Assembly (NCBI RefSeq): GCF_014653785.1
Contig: NZ_BNAS01000001.1
Coordinates: 791,898-855,897, forward strand
Direction of reading: 5' to 3'
DNA from: Promicromonospora soli
Lineage (GTDB): Bacteria > Actinomycetota > Actinomycetes > Actinomycetales > Cellulomonadaceae
DNA: 64,000 bases
The translations under genes were made by a program, and so were the position numbers. Of the stretch, positions 52,709 through 61,754 are shown one piece after another (position 1 is the first letter of the stretch; every line of letters begins with the position of its first letter). The notes under the pieces were generated by a model, which saw only the letters and a program-made list of their open reading frames with translations, searched no databases and was not told the origin of the DNA.

Positions 52709-53569
52709 ATGCACCAGCGCACCATCGGCGGCCGCGCCGTCTCCGCGATCGGCCTCGGCGGCATGCCGATGTCCATCGAGGGCCGGCCCGACCGCGACCG
52801 CTCGATCGCCACGATCCACGCCGCCCTGGACGCCGGCGTCACCCTCATCGACACCGCCGACGCCTACCACCTGCACGCCGACGACGTGGGCCACAACGAG
52901 GAACTCATCGCCGAGGGTCTGCGTTCCTACGGCGGCGACACCTCCGGCGTCCTCGTCGCGACCAAGGGCGGCCACCTGCGCCCCGGCGACGGGTCCTGGA
53001 CCAAGGACGGGCGGCCCGAGTACCTCCAGGAGGCGGCCAAGGCCTCGGCCAAGCGGCTCGGGGTCGACGCCATCGGCCTGTACCAGTTCCACCGGCCCGA
53101 CCCGCACGTGCCCTACGGCGACTCGGTGGGCGCGATCCGCGACCTGCTCGACGAGGGCGTCATCGAGATGGCCGGCATCTCCAACGCGAACCCCGACCAG
53201 ATCCGGCTGGCGCAGGACATCCTGGGCGGCCGCCTGGTCTCCGTCCAGAACCAGTTCTCGCCGCGCTTCCGCTCCTCGGAGCCCGAGCTCCACCTGTGCG
53301 CCGAGCTCGGCATCGCGTTCCTGCCGTGGAGCCCGCTGGGCGGCATCTCGAACGCGCGCGAGCTCGCGACCCGGCACGCCGCGTTCGCCGAGGTCGCCGC
53401 CGACCACGGCGTCAGCCCGTACCAGGTGGTGCTGGCCTGGCAGCTGGCGCTCGCACCCGTCGTCGTGCCGATCCCCGGGGCATCGCGGCCCGCGAGCATC
53501 ACCGACTCCGCCGCGGCGGCGGAGCTCGAGCTCACGGCCGACGAGGTAGCCCGGCTCTCCGCGGCCTGA
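52709..53569 (+). CDS. aldo-keto reductase
   Basis: 286 residues. The catalytic tetrad is visible: Asp and Tyr in LIDTADAYHL, Lys in LVATKGG, His in YQFHRPDP. GISNANPDQIR and VPIPGASRPASI are family motifs. It reduces a carbonyl with NADPH in the cytoplasm. The ATG at 52709 follows GAGGAG. It is the first gene downstream of the LysR sites, with a second reductase 47 bases later. Confidence 0.92.
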   Translation: MHQRTIGGRAVSAIGLGGMPMSIEGRPDRDRSIATIHAALDAGVTLIDTADAYHLHADDVGHNEELIAEGLRSYGGDTSGVLVATKGGHLRPGDGSWTKDGRPEYLQEAAKASAKRLGVDAIGLYQFHRPDPHVPYGDSVGAIRDLLDEGVIEMAGISNANPDQIRLAQDILGGRLVSVQNQFSPRFRSSEPELHLCAELGIAFLPWSPLGGISNARELATRHAAFAEVAADHGVSPYQVVLAWQLALAPVVVPIPGASRPASITDSAAAAELELTADEVARLSAA

Positions 53570-53616
53570 CCCACGCCGTCGACATACCGATCACCCACCC
53601 ACAGGAGAAAACCCCC

Positions 53617-54549
53617 GTGAAGACCTTCACCCTGCCCGGGACGCAGCTCACCGTCCCTAACGTCGTCCTTGGCCTCATGCGCATCCAGGAGAAGACCGAC
53701 GAGGAGGTGCGCACCCTGGTCAAGACCGCCCGGGACGCAGGCATCTCGTTCTTCGACCACGCCGACGTGTACGGCTCCGAGACGCACGGCTGCGAGAAGC
53801 GGTTCGCCGACGCGATGCAGCTGACGTCGTCCGAGCGCGAGCAGATCGTGCTGCAGACGAAGGCCGGCATCGTGCGCGAGGGGCCGTACTTCGACTTCTC
53901 GTACGACCACATCGTCGAGTCGGTCGACGGCTCGCTGGCCGCGCTCGGCACCGACTACATCGACATCCTGCTGCTGCACCGCCCGGACGCCCTCGTGGAG
54001 CCCGACGAGGTGGCGCGCGCGTTCGACGACCTGTCGGCGGCGGGCAAGGTGCGCTCGTTCGGCGTCTCCAACCACACGCCGGGGCAGATGGAGCTGCTGC
54101 GCAAGTCCGTGTCGCAGCCGATCGTCGCCAACCAGGTCCAGCTCTCGCTGACGCATGCGCCCCTCGTGGCGCAGGGCGTCGCCGCGAACATGCAGGCGCT
54201 GGACCAGTCGGTCAGCCGCGACTCCGGCACCCTCGACTACTGCCGCCTGAACGACGTCACCGTGCAGGCCTGGTCGCCGTTCCAGGCCGGGTTCTTCACC
54301 GGCGTGTTCCTCGGCTCGCCGGAGTACCCAGAGCTGAACGCCGTGATCGACCGCCTGGCGAAGCAGTACGACGTGCCGGCCATCGCTGTCGCGACCGCCT
54401 GGATCACCCGCCACCCGGCGCAGATGCAGGTGGTGCTGGGGACCACCAACCCGGAGCGCGTCGCGGCCGCCGCGCTCGGTTCCGACGTGCCGCTGACGCG
54501 CGCGGAGTGGTACGAGCTGTTCCGCGCGGCGGGCTACGCAGTGCCGTAG
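53617..54549 (+). CDS. aldo-keto reductase (YdhF-like)
   Basis: 310 residues. The tetrad is in FFDHADVYGS (Asp, Tyr), LQTKAGI (Lys) and LLLHRPDAL (His). The C-terminal VVLGTTNPERV binds the cofactor phosphate. It belongs to the YdhF-type oxidoreductases rather than being a close paralogue of the upstream reductase. The GTG at 53617 follows AGGAGAA. It is likely co-transcribed with the first reductase. Confidence 0.92.
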   Translation: MKTFTLPGTQLTVPNVVLGLMRIQEKTDEEVRTLVKTARDAGISFFDHADVYGSETHGCEKRFADAMQLTSSEREQIVLQTKAGIVREGPYFDFSYDHIVESVDGSLAALGTDYIDILLLHRPDALVEPDEVARAFDDLSAAGKVRSFGVSNHTPGQMELLRKSVSQPIVANQVQLSLTHAPLVAQGVAANMQALDQSVSRDSGTLDYCRLNDVTVQAWSPFQAGFFTGVFLGSPEYPELNAVIDRLAKQYDVPAIAVATAWITRHPAQMQVVLGTTNPERVAAAALGSDVPLTRAEWYELFRAAGYAVP

Positions 54550-54573
54550 CCCGCCGACGACAAGGGGCTGCCC

Positions 54574-55983
54574 TCAAGGCGCCACGTTGTGGTTCGCCGC
54601 GAACAGGTTGGTCGGGTCGTACGCCCGCTTCACCTCGCGCAGCCGGGCCAGCGTCGCCTCGGGGTAGGCGTCGCTCACGTCCTGCGGCGTCGCGTTCGCC
54701 ATGAAGTTCACGTACCCGCGCCCGGCGACACCGAGCGTGCCCGACGTCGACGCCACCCACTCGCGCAGCGCCGGGACGCCGTCGAGACCCAGCGCCATGC
54801 CCTGCACGGTCACCATCCAGGCGGCGTCGCGGTGCGCGAAGGCCGTCGCGGCCGGGTCGACACCGGCGATCGCGCCGCCCATGGGCCGCAGGTTCACCAC
54901 GGCGAGCCCGTGTTGCGCACTGGACACGGCCTCGATGGCGGCCGCGGCCCACGCCTCGTCGGGCGCCCAGACACCCTCGCCGAGGAACCCGGGCCGCGCG
55001 TCGGCCGAGGCCCCGCCCTCCGGGCCGCCGGCGACGAACATCTCGGGATAGGGAATCTCGCTGACGCCGTCGAACACCGTGCCGAGCGCGCGCAGCGGCG
55101 CGAACACCGCCTCCGCCTCGGACGCCGGGCCGGCGAAGCACACCAGGGCCATGACGATCGGCTTGCCGTGCACCTCCGCCGGCAGCATGGGCAGCGGCGG
55201 GGCGGTCATCACGTTGACCATGCCCGACAGCTTCTCTGGCGCCTCGGCGAGGGTCGCAAGGACGGTGGCGAGCGTGCCCGGCTCGGCCGGCCACGCGACC
55301 ATGCCGCCCGTGACGACCGGCAGCTCGCGCAGCCGCAGGTCCAGCCGGGTCACGACGCCGAAGTTCCCGCCACCACCCCGCAGCGCCCAGAAGAGGTCCG
55401 GGTTCTCGTCGGCGTTGGCCTGCACCACTCGGCCGTCGGCGAGGACCACCTCGGCGCCCAGCAGGTTGTCGGCGGTGAGGCCGTGGAGCCGGCTGAGGTA
55501 GCCGATGCCGCCGCCGAGCGCGAGGCCCGTGATGCCGACGGTCCCGGTGTCGCCGAACCCGGTGGCCAGGCCGTGCTCGCCCGCCGCCGTGCTGTAGGTG
55601 CCGGCGAGGACGCCGCCCTGCGCGTGCCCGACGCCGGCGTCCGCGTCGATCTCGATGCCGTCCATCAGGCGCATGTCCAGGACGAGCCCGCCGTCGGCCA
55701 GGCCGTGCCGGGCGAAGCTGTGGCCGCCGCTGCGCACCGCGAGCGGCAGGTTTGCGTCGCGCGCGACGGCGACGACCGCCGCTACCTCGTCAGTGGTACG
55801 GACCCGCGCCACCGCGACCGGGATCCGCTCCGGGCCGCCGAGGAACACGGCGGCGGTCTCGGCGAACCCGTCGGCGGGCGGGGTGAGCAGGCGGTCGCCG
55901 AGCGCGGCCGTGAGCGGGGCCAGGGCGCCTTCGAGCGCCTCGGGCGAAAGCTGTGTGCTGGTGCTGGTGTCTTGCGTGGCCAT
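54574..55983 (-). CDS. FAD-linked oxidoreductase (BBE/VAO family)
   Basis: 469 residues. PCMH-type FAD domain with RSGGHSFARHG, where His88 would carry covalent FAD, and GLALGGGIGYLSR as the second FAD loop. A C-terminal berberine-bridge-enzyme segment ends DPTNLFAANHNVAP. The Cys that forms the second FAD link in bicovalent members is absent (GDTGTVG). It oxidises an alcohol or sugar with oxygen. It is divergent from the MarR regulator. Confidence 0.9.
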   Translation of the reverse strand: MATQDTSTSTQLSPEALEGALAPLTAALGDRLLTPPADGFAETAAVFLGGPERIPVAVARVRTTDEVAAVVAVARDANLPLAVRSGGHSFARHGLADGGLVLDMRLMDGIEIDADAGVGHAQGGVLAGTYSTAAGEHGLATGFGDTGTVGITGLALGGGIGYLSRLHGLTADNLLGAEVVLADGRVVQANADENPDLFWALRGGGGNFGVVTRLDLRLRELPVVTGGMVAWPAEPGTLATVLATLAEAPEKLSGMVNVMTAPPLPMLPAEVHGKPIVMALVCFAGPASEAEAVFAPLRALGTVFDGVSEIPYPEMFVAGGPEGGASADARPGFLGEGVWAPDEAWAAAAIEAVSSAQHGLAVVNLRPMGGAIAGVDPAATAFAHRDAAWMVTVQGMALGLDGVPALREWVASTSGTLGVAGRGYVNFMANATPQDVSDAYPEATLARLREVKRAYDPTNLFAANHNVAP

Positions 55984-56019
55984 CGTCGCGCCTCCGAGTA
56001 GATACCGAACTTGCCGTCG

Positions 56020-56029
56020 CTAACGTTAG
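56020..56029. promoter_or_regulatory. CTAACGTTAG palindrome, MarR operator candidate
   Basis: A perfect 10-bp palindrome midway between the divergent flavoprotein and MarR genes, within the only AT-rich block there. It is a reasonable MarR binding site controlling both directions. Confidence 0.45.
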
Positions 56030-56073
56030 ACATCTAAGCATTAGCCGTCAATGCATTTCGGCGTCAGCCGAAC

Positions 56074-56088
56074 TACCCTTCGTCCATG
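56074..56088 (+). promoter_or_regulatory. leaderless promoter of MarR gene
   Basis: TACCCT (56074-56079) followed by six bases and the ATG at 56086, the same spacing and -10 sequence as at the AraC gene (50802). No ribosome-binding site precedes the ATG. Confidence 0.4.
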
Positions 56089-56634
56089 CAACCAAGCGGG
56101 CGGCCCATCGGCGAACCAGGCGGCACGGATCACGAGACCGGGCCGAGCCGTCCCGGGCTGGTGCCCGTCGTGCCCACGATGTGGCAGTCCGTGCAGCGCG
56201 TCATGCGGGCGTTCGACGCACTCCTTTCCGAACATGGCGGCAGCTGGCAGGTCTGGCACATCCTGCTCGCTCTGCATCAGGGCACACCGGCCACCCAGCG
56301 CGAGCTCGCACACGCCGTGGGCATCCGCGAGGCCACGCTGACGCACCACCTGCGCGGCATGGAGGACCGCGGGCTGGTGGTCCGCACCCGCGAGGAGTCG
56401 AACCGCAGGGTCCAGCGCATCGAGGTCACCGACGCCGGTGAGAGGCTCTATCAAGACCTCAAGTCCGCGGCGATCGGGTTCGACCGGACGCTGCGGGACG
56501 CGATCGGCCCGGAGGAGGCAGACGTCAACGGCTTCCTCGACACCATCGGCCGCCTCGCCCGGTCGGTGCCAGACCGCGGGAACGGACCGATCCCGGAGGG
56601 CTGGCCGGGCAACCGCCAGGTGAGCCGGGAATAG
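56086..56634 (+). CDS. MarR-family transcriptional regulator
   Basis: 182 residues. The winged helix is TQRELAHAVGIREATLTHHL to the wing EESNRRVQRIEVT. It lies 55 bases before an exporter gene on the same strand and divergent from an FAD oxidoreductase, so it probably represses all three until a phenolic or drug-like ligand binds. Confidence 0.92.
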   Translation: MQPSGRPIGEPGGTDHETGPSRPGLVPVVPTMWQSVQRVMRAFDALLSEHGGSWQVWHILLALHQGTPATQRELAHAVGIREATLTHHLRGMEDRGLVVRTREESNRRVQRIEVTDAGERLYQDLKSAAIGFDRTLRDAIGPEEADVNGFLDTIGRLARSVPDRGNGPIPEGWPGNRQVSRE

Positions 56635-56689
56635 GCGGTGCCCCAGGCAACTTTGTAAGTCTCGTGCAGCACATCCGGGAGCCCCAGAC

Positions 56690-58129
56690 ATGACCGCACC
56701 ATCGAGCAGCACCACAGACACCCGGCTCGGGCTGCGCGGCGACCGTGGCCCGATCCTCGGCGCGCTGATGCTCTCCACCTCGCTCGTAGCCCTCGACGTC
56801 ACGATCCTTGCGACCGCCTCGACCACCATCGCGCGCGAGCTCGGCGCGTTCGAGCAGGTCCCGTGGCTCTTCTCCGCGTACACGCTGGCGCAGGCCGTGA
56901 CCGTCCCCCTGTACGGGCGCCTGGCGGACGTCTTCGGGCGCAAGCGCGTGATGCTGCTCGGGATCGGGCTGTTCCTGCTCGGCTCGGTGCTGTGCGCCGT
57001 CGCCTGGAGCATGCCCGCGCTCATCTGGTTCCGCGTGCTGCAGGGCCTGGGCGCCGGCGCGATCCTGCCGATGTCGATGACCATCGCGAGCGACATCTAC
57101 ACGCTCGCCGAGCGCGCCAAGACCCAGGGGTACCTCGCGAGCGTGTGGGCCGCGTCGTCCGTGCTCGGCCCGACCCTCGGCGGCGTGTTCAGCCAGTTCG
57201 TGAGCTGGCGCTGGATCTTCTGGGTCAACGTGCCGATCGCCCTGGTGGCGGCGTACGCGCTCTGGCGCCGGTTCCAGGAGAAGAAGCGCGAGGGCGAGCG
57301 CGAGCCCATCGACTACCTCGGCGCCGCCCTGCTCACCGGCGGCAGCACGCTCCTGGTGCTGGGCCTGCTCGAGGGCGGGCACGCGTGGGGCTGGGCGTCG
57401 CCTCAGTCGGTCGGGATCTTCGTCGCCGCGGTGGTGCTGCTCGCGGCGTTCACCGTGTCCGCCCGCAGGAACGCGCACCCGATCTTCGACCTGGGGCTGC
57501 TGCGCCGCCGTGTGGTCGGCGCGTCGACGGCGGCCGGGCTCGCGGTCGGCGTCATCACACTCGGCCTGTCCACGTACGTGCCGATCTACGCGCAGGGCGT
57601 GCTCGGCGTCGGGCCGCTCGTGGCCGGGTTCGCGCTTGCCTCGCTCCTGGTGGGCTGGCCGCTCGCGGCGACCCTTTCGGGCCGGATCTACCTGGCGATC
57701 GGGTTCCGCTGGACCGCCGTCATCGGCGCGGTGATCGTCCTGGCCGGTGCCCTCCTCACGCTCACCCTCGGCACGAGCTCCCCGGTCTGGCACATCTCCG
57801 CTGCCGTGTTCGTGATCGGGCTCGGCATGGGTCTGGTGGCCGTGCCGACGCTGCTCGCCGCGCAGCACAGCGTGGACTGGGGCGAGCGCGGCGCGGTGAC
57901 CGCCACCAACATGTTCGCCCGGTCGATCGGGCAGGCGGTGGGCGTCGCGGTGCTGGGCGCGGTGGTGAACGCGGTGACCACCGTCGGCGCGGACGGCACA
58001 CCGGACGGCCCGGGGCTGGCGTACGCCATGCACCTGGTGTTCTGGTGCGTGGCCGGCGTCGCCGCGCTGATGATCGGGACGGTGCTGCTGCTCCCCCGCG
58101 ACAACCCGAGGCTCACGCGGTCCTCGTGA
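56690..58129 (+). CDS. MFS drug exporter, DHA2 (14-TM) family
   Basis: 479 residues with about 14 spans. VALDVTILATASTTIARELG holds motif D1, GRLADVFGRKRVMLLG is motif A, and ASVWAASSVLGPTLGGVF is the antiporter motif C (GPxLGG). It exports drugs in exchange for protons. It follows MarR and is likely co-transcribed with it. The 3' end overlaps the convergent MerR gene by 17 bases. Confidence 0.93.
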   Translation: MTAPSSSTTDTRLGLRGDRGPILGALMLSTSLVALDVTILATASTTIARELGAFEQVPWLFSAYTLAQAVTVPLYGRLADVFGRKRVMLLGIGLFLLGSVLCAVAWSMPALIWFRVLQGLGAGAILPMSMTIASDIYTLAERAKTQGYLASVWAASSVLGPTLGGVFSQFVSWRWIFWVNVPIALVAAYALWRRFQEKKREGEREPIDYLGAALLTGGSTLLVLGLLEGGHAWGWASPQSVGIFVAAVVLLAAFTVSARRNAHPIFDLGLLRRRVVGASTAAGLAVGVITLGLSTYVPIYAQGVLGVGPLVAGFALASLLVGWPLAATLSGRIYLAIGFRWTAVIGAVIVLAGALLTLTLGTSSPVWHISAAVFVIGLGMGLVAVPTLLAAQHSVDWGERGAVTATNMFARSIGQAVGVAVLGAVVNAVTTVGADGTPDGPGLAYAMHLVFWCVAGVAALMIGTVLLLPRDNPRLTRSS

Positions 58130-58541
58130 CGGCGAACCTGCCGAGCGCACCGTCGAGCACGTCCTGCACGTGCTCCCGGAAGCGGGGGCAGGTCGCGATG
58201 TCGTGCGCCCGGCACTGCAGCGCGTGCAGCGTCATCTCGCGCGACGCCGCCATCTCGGCCATGCGCCGGTCCAGGTCCGCGATGTGTGCCTCGAGCACCT
58301 GGTGCCGGTCGTACGCCTCGGCGTCGAGCATGACGCGCACCTGTTCCAGGGTCATGCCAGCGGCCTTGCTGCGCATGATGACGCCGACCCGCACGACGTC
58401 GTCGCGCCCGTACCGCCTGCGCCCGGCCCCGTCGCGCGCCGGGTGCAGCAGCTTCTCGTCCTCCCAGTAGCGCAGCACGTGGGTCTCCAGCCCGAACCGC
58501 CGGGCCGTCTCGCCGACCGACCAGGTCTCGCTTGACTTCAT
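58113..58541 (-). CDS. MerR-family transcriptional regulator
   Basis: 142 residues. The N-terminal HTH is TWSVGETARRFGLETHVLRYWE, followed by a long coiled-coil helix (ADLDRRMAEMAASREMTL) for dimerisation. Two C-terminal cysteines (LQCRAHDIATCP) could sense metal, thiol or redox change. Its start codon lies inside the dyad that is also the promoter of the divergent flavoprotein. Confidence 0.9.
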   Translation of the reverse strand: MKSSETWSVGETARRFGLETHVLRYWEDEKLLHPARDGAGRRRYGRDDVVRVGVIMRSKAAGMTLEQVRVMLDAEAYDRHQVLEAHIADLDRRMAEMAASREMTLHALQCRAHDIATCPRFREHVQDVLDGALGRFAVTRTA

Positions 58542-58562
58542 GTTGACATGAAGTCACATCCT
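58532..58562 (+). promoter_or_regulatory. MerR-type promoter with dyad in long spacer
   Basis: TTGACT (58532-58537) as -35, a 19-base spacer, then CATCCT (58557-58562) as a weak -10. The dyad TGACTTCATG, TTGA, CATGAAGTCA (58533-58556) is perfect. A dyad centred in an over-long spacer is the hallmark of MerR-activated promoters. It drives the flavoprotein gene and overlaps the MerR start codon. Confidence 0.7.
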
Positions 58563-58603
58563 GAGGTCGTACCGCAAGCCGTACCAGGAGACGGAGCCCC
58601 GCG

Positions 58604-59566
58604 ATGTCCGCAACAGACCCCTCGAACAGCCCCTACGACGCCGTGGTCATCGGCGGCGGCCCCGCCGGGCTGCAGGCCGCGCTCACCCTCGGCCGCATGC
58701 ACCGCCGCGTGCTGCTGCTCGACTCCGGCGAGTACCGCAACGCGCCCGCCGAGCACATGCACAACTTCGTGACGCAGGACGGCACGCCACCGGCCGAGTT
58801 CCGCGCCGCGGCCCGCGCCGACCTCGCCGCCTACGCGACGGTGGCCGTCCGCGAGGCCGCGGCGACCGCCGTCGTGCCCCACGGCGCGGGCTTCCGGGTC
58901 GAGCTGGGCGGCGACGCCGAGGGCGGGGAACCGCTCGCCACCCGCACCGTCGTGCTCGCGACCGGGATGCGAGACACCCTGCCCGCGACCCCCGGCCTGG
59001 AGCCGCTGTTCGGGACCGTCGCCGCGGTCTGCCCGTACTGCCACGGGCACGAGCTCAGCGGCAAGCACGTGGCAGTGCTCGGCAGCGGCCCGCACGTGAC
59101 CCGCGTCGCGTTCCTGCTGGAACGCATCGCGAGCCGGCTCACCGTCCTGGCCGACGGCGAGGAGCTCGACCCGGGCGTCCGCGCCCAGCTTGCCGACGCC
59201 GGGGTCGCCGTCCGGGCCGAGGCCGTCAAGGAGCTGGTCCCCAGCGCGGCCGGCGCCACCGTGTCGTTCACCGACGGCCCGGACGAGGAGGTCGGCGGGG
59301 TGTTCGTCTCGGCCGAGTTCGCTCAGCGCGCCCCGTTCGCGGAGCAGCTCGGCCTGGACCTGCTCTCGTCCGGCGCGGTCGAGGTGGACGCCATGGGGCG
59401 CACGAGCGTGCCCGGCGTGTTCGCCGCCGGCGACATGGCGCACACACCGGCGACGCCGATGCCGCTCGCGTCGGTGCTGGCCGCGGCCTCGTCCGGCCTG
59501 ATGGCCGCGGTGGCCGTGGACGCGGAGCTGCTCGGCCAGGACCACCCGGTACCCCAGCCGGCCTGA
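58604..59566 (+). CDS. thioredoxin-reductase-like NAD(P)H/FAD oxidoreductase
   Basis: 320 residues. FAD motif VVIGGGPAGLQAALTLGR at the N-terminus, redox-active CPYC (Cys143 and Cys146) followed by HGHE, NAD(P) motif VAVLGSGPHV, and GVFAAGDMAH at the C-terminus. It resembles thioredoxin reductase, but CPYCHGHE marks the thioredoxin-reductase-like group whose partner is often unknown. It starts after an AGGAGA site and is controlled by the MerR promoter. Confidence 0.9.
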   Translation: MSATDPSNSPYDAVVIGGGPAGLQAALTLGRMHRRVLLLDSGEYRNAPAEHMHNFVTQDGTPPAEFRAAARADLAAYATVAVREAAATAVVPHGAGFRVELGGDAEGGEPLATRTVVLATGMRDTLPATPGLEPLFGTVAAVCPYCHGHELSGKHVAVLGSGPHVTRVAFLLERIASRLTVLADGEELDPGVRAQLADAGVAVRAEAVKELVPSAAGATVSFTDGPDEEVGGVFVSAEFAQRAPFAEQLGLDLLSSGAVEVDAMGRTSVPGVFAAGDMAHTPATPMPLASVLAAASSGLMAAVAVDAELLGQDHPVPQPA

Positions 59567-59602
59567 CGCCATTGGGCCGGAGTGCGTGCCGCGCCCACCG
59601 GG

Positions 59603-59732
59603 GTCACTTCGGTCGCATGCCTGACCGAACTCAATGACTTCGGTCCCTTGCCCTGAGATCGGTCGATTAAATGACCGATCTCAAGGCAACCGACCGATCT
59701 CATGTGCGTGTGGGTGGCATCGGACCGAACTC
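59603..59732. repeat. cluster of seven GACCGAWSTC repeats
   Basis: Direct copies start at 59623 (GACCGAACTC), 59673 (GACCGATCTC), 59692 (GACCGATCTC) and 59723 (GACCGAACTC). Inverted copies are at 59605-59614 (one mismatch), 59636-59645 and 59655-59664. The pair 59654-59664 / 59673-59683 forms an 11-bp hairpin with an 8-base loop that extends through TTGCC/GGCAA. All lie in the 206-base gap between two convergent genes. Confidence 0.7.
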
Positions 59733-59772
59733 GTCACACCGAGTCCACCGTCACGCACCACGCACTCCGGCC

Positions 59773-61698
59773 CTACGCGTTCGCGCTGTCGCGGAGCGTC
59801 CGGCGTTCGCTCTCGATCGCCAGGAGCTCGGCGAACGCCGCCTGGTAGTTCTCGGTGTCCGCCGGGTCCAGCCGCTGCAGGCGGCTGCGCGCGTCCGCGA
59901 CGCGCCGCGTGAGCCCCAGGTCGACGACGCGGCGCACCACACCCTCGACGAACGCCGCGACGGCCGCCTCCCGGTCCTCCGGGAGGGACGCCACCGAGAG
60001 CTGCGTGACGACGCCCGCCACGGTCTCGGGGGCCTGCTCGAGCACTGCCGCGACCCACTGCGCCGCAGACATCTCGCGCCCGGCCGCGGCTCCCCCGGCC
60101 GCCCGGATCGCCGAGTGCACTGCCCGCCACGCGGGTACCGCGAACGCGTCCTCGTCGAGCGCGTCGAACGTCGGCGGGACGTGCTGCGGGTACTGCAGCA
60201 CGGCCACGAGCGCGAGGCGCTCGTCCCGGGCCACCGGGTCGCGGGGGTCGGGGGCCGGTATCTGCGGCACGCCGCCCGACGCCGGACGGTCGTCCGAGCC
60301 GCCCTGGCCGGTCACCGGCGCCTCCCGGAGGGATGGCGTGCTCGCCGCGCGCGAGATCTCCCGGGCGACCGCGCGCTCGTCGGTGCCGATCCAGCCCGCG
60401 AGCAGTCGGGCGTACTCGGGCCGCAGGGCGGTGTCGCGGATGCCCGCGATGATGGGCGCGGCGGCCCGCAGGGCGCCGACCCGGCCCTCCGCGGTGTTCA
60501 GGTCGAACTCGTCGAGCTTGCTGCGCACCACGAACTCGAACAGGGGCACGCGGCCGTCCACCAGGGCGCGCACCGCCTCGGGGCCGCCCACCATGCGCAG
60601 GTCGCACGGGTCCATGCCGCCGGGCTCGACGGCCACGAACGTCTGCGCGAAGAACCGCTGGTCCTCGCCGAAGGCACGCACCGCCGCCTTCTGGCCGGCC
60701 GCGTCGCCGTCGAACGTGAAGATGATCTCGCCGCCGAGGGACGTGCCGGACTTCAGCTGGAGGCCGCCGCCGGCCGTCGTGTCGCCGAGCAGGCGCCGCA
60801 CCACCTTGGCGTGGTCGGCGCCGAAGGCCGTGCCGCACGTGGCGACCGCCGTCGTCACGTCGGACAGGTGCGCGGCCATGACGTCCGTGTACCCCTCGAC
60901 GACCACCACGCGCTTGCCCTTGGCGATCTCCCGCTTGGCGAGGTCGATCCCGTACAGCACGTGCGACTTCTTGTAGAGGCTGGTCTCGGGGGTGTTGAGG
61001 TACTTGGGCCCCTGGTCGTCCTCGAACAGGCGGCGCGCGCCGAAGCCGATCACGGCCCCCGTCACGTCCCGGATGGGCCACATGACGCGGCCGCGGAACC
61101 GGTCGTAGATGCCGCGCCGGCCCTCGGACATCAGCCCGCTCGCCACCAGCTCCGCCTGCGTGAAGCCGCGGCTCTGCAGGTGGCGCTGCAGCGCGTCCCA
61201 GCCCTTGGGGGCGAACCCGACGCCGAACCGCTCGGCGTCGGTCCGGTCGAAGCTGCGCTCGGCGAGGAATGCGCGCGCGGCGGCGGCGTCGGGCCCCATG
61301 AGCTGCTCGGCGTAGAAGTCGGCGGCCACGCGGTTGGCCTCCAGCAGGCGCTGCCGCTTGCCGGGCTCGTCGCGCGGGCGGGCGGAGCCGCCCTCCTCGT
61401 AGCGCAGCTGCACACCGGTCTTGCCCGCGAGGTACTCGATGGCCTCGGTGAAGCTCAGCCCGTCCATCTTCATGACGAACTCGATGACGTCGCCGCCCTC
61501 GCCGCAGCCGAAGCAGTGGTAGCGCCCGACGCTGGGCCGCACGTTGAAGCTGGGGCTGCGCTCGTCGTGGAAGGGACACAGACCCACCAGCGCGCCCACC
61601 CCGGCGGGCTTGAGGGTCACGTGGGCCGAGACGATCTCGTCGATCCGCGCGCGCTCGCGGACGAGGTCGACATCCTCGCGTCTGATGAGCCCGGCCAC
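59773..61698 (-). CDS. dnaG: DNA primase
   Basis: 641 residues. It makes RNA primers for replication. The CHC2 zinc ribbon has Cys41, His44, Cys62 and Cys65 (CPFH to CFGC). The RNA-polymerase core and TOPRIM domain follow, with VVVEGYTDVMAAH and FTFDGDAAGQKA carrying the catalytic acidic residues. The C-terminal helicase-binding domain runs to the end. GTG 61698 is the start directly before LIRREDVDLVRERA. The frame stays open upstream but without homology. Confidence 0.97.
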   Translation of the reverse strand: MAGLIRREDVDLVRERARIDEIVSAHVTLKPAGVGALVGLCPFHDERSPSFNVRPSVGRYHCFGCGEGGDVIEFVMKMDGLSFTEAIEYLAGKTGVQLRYEEGGSARPRDEPGKRQRLLEANRVAADFYAEQLMGPDAAAARAFLAERSFDRTDAERFGVGFAPKGWDALQRHLQSRGFTQAELVASGLMSEGRRGIYDRFRGRVMWPIRDVTGAVIGFGARRLFEDDQGPKYLNTPETSLYKKSHVLYGIDLAKREIAKGKRVVVVEGYTDVMAAHLSDVTTAVATCGTAFGADHAKVVRRLLGDTTAGGGLQLKSGTSLGGEIIFTFDGDAAGQKAAVRAFGEDQRFFAQTFVAVEPGGMDPCDLRMVGGPEAVRALVDGRVPLFEFVVRSKLDEFDLNTAEGRVGALRAAAPIIAGIRDTALRPEYARLLAGWIGTDERAVAREISRAASTPSLREAPVTGQGGSDDRPASGGVPQIPAPDPRDPVARDERLALVAVLQYPQHVPPTFDALDEDAFAVPAWRAVHSAIRAAGGAAAGREMSAAQWVAAVLEQAPETVAGVVTQLSVASLPEDREAAVAAFVEGVVRRVVDLGLTRRVADARSRLQRLDPADTENYQAAFAELLAIESERRTLRDSANA

Positions 61699-61754
61699 GG
61701 TCCGAAGTCTATGCTCGCGGCCGGCTCCGGGACGCCTCCGTCCACATCCCCGGG

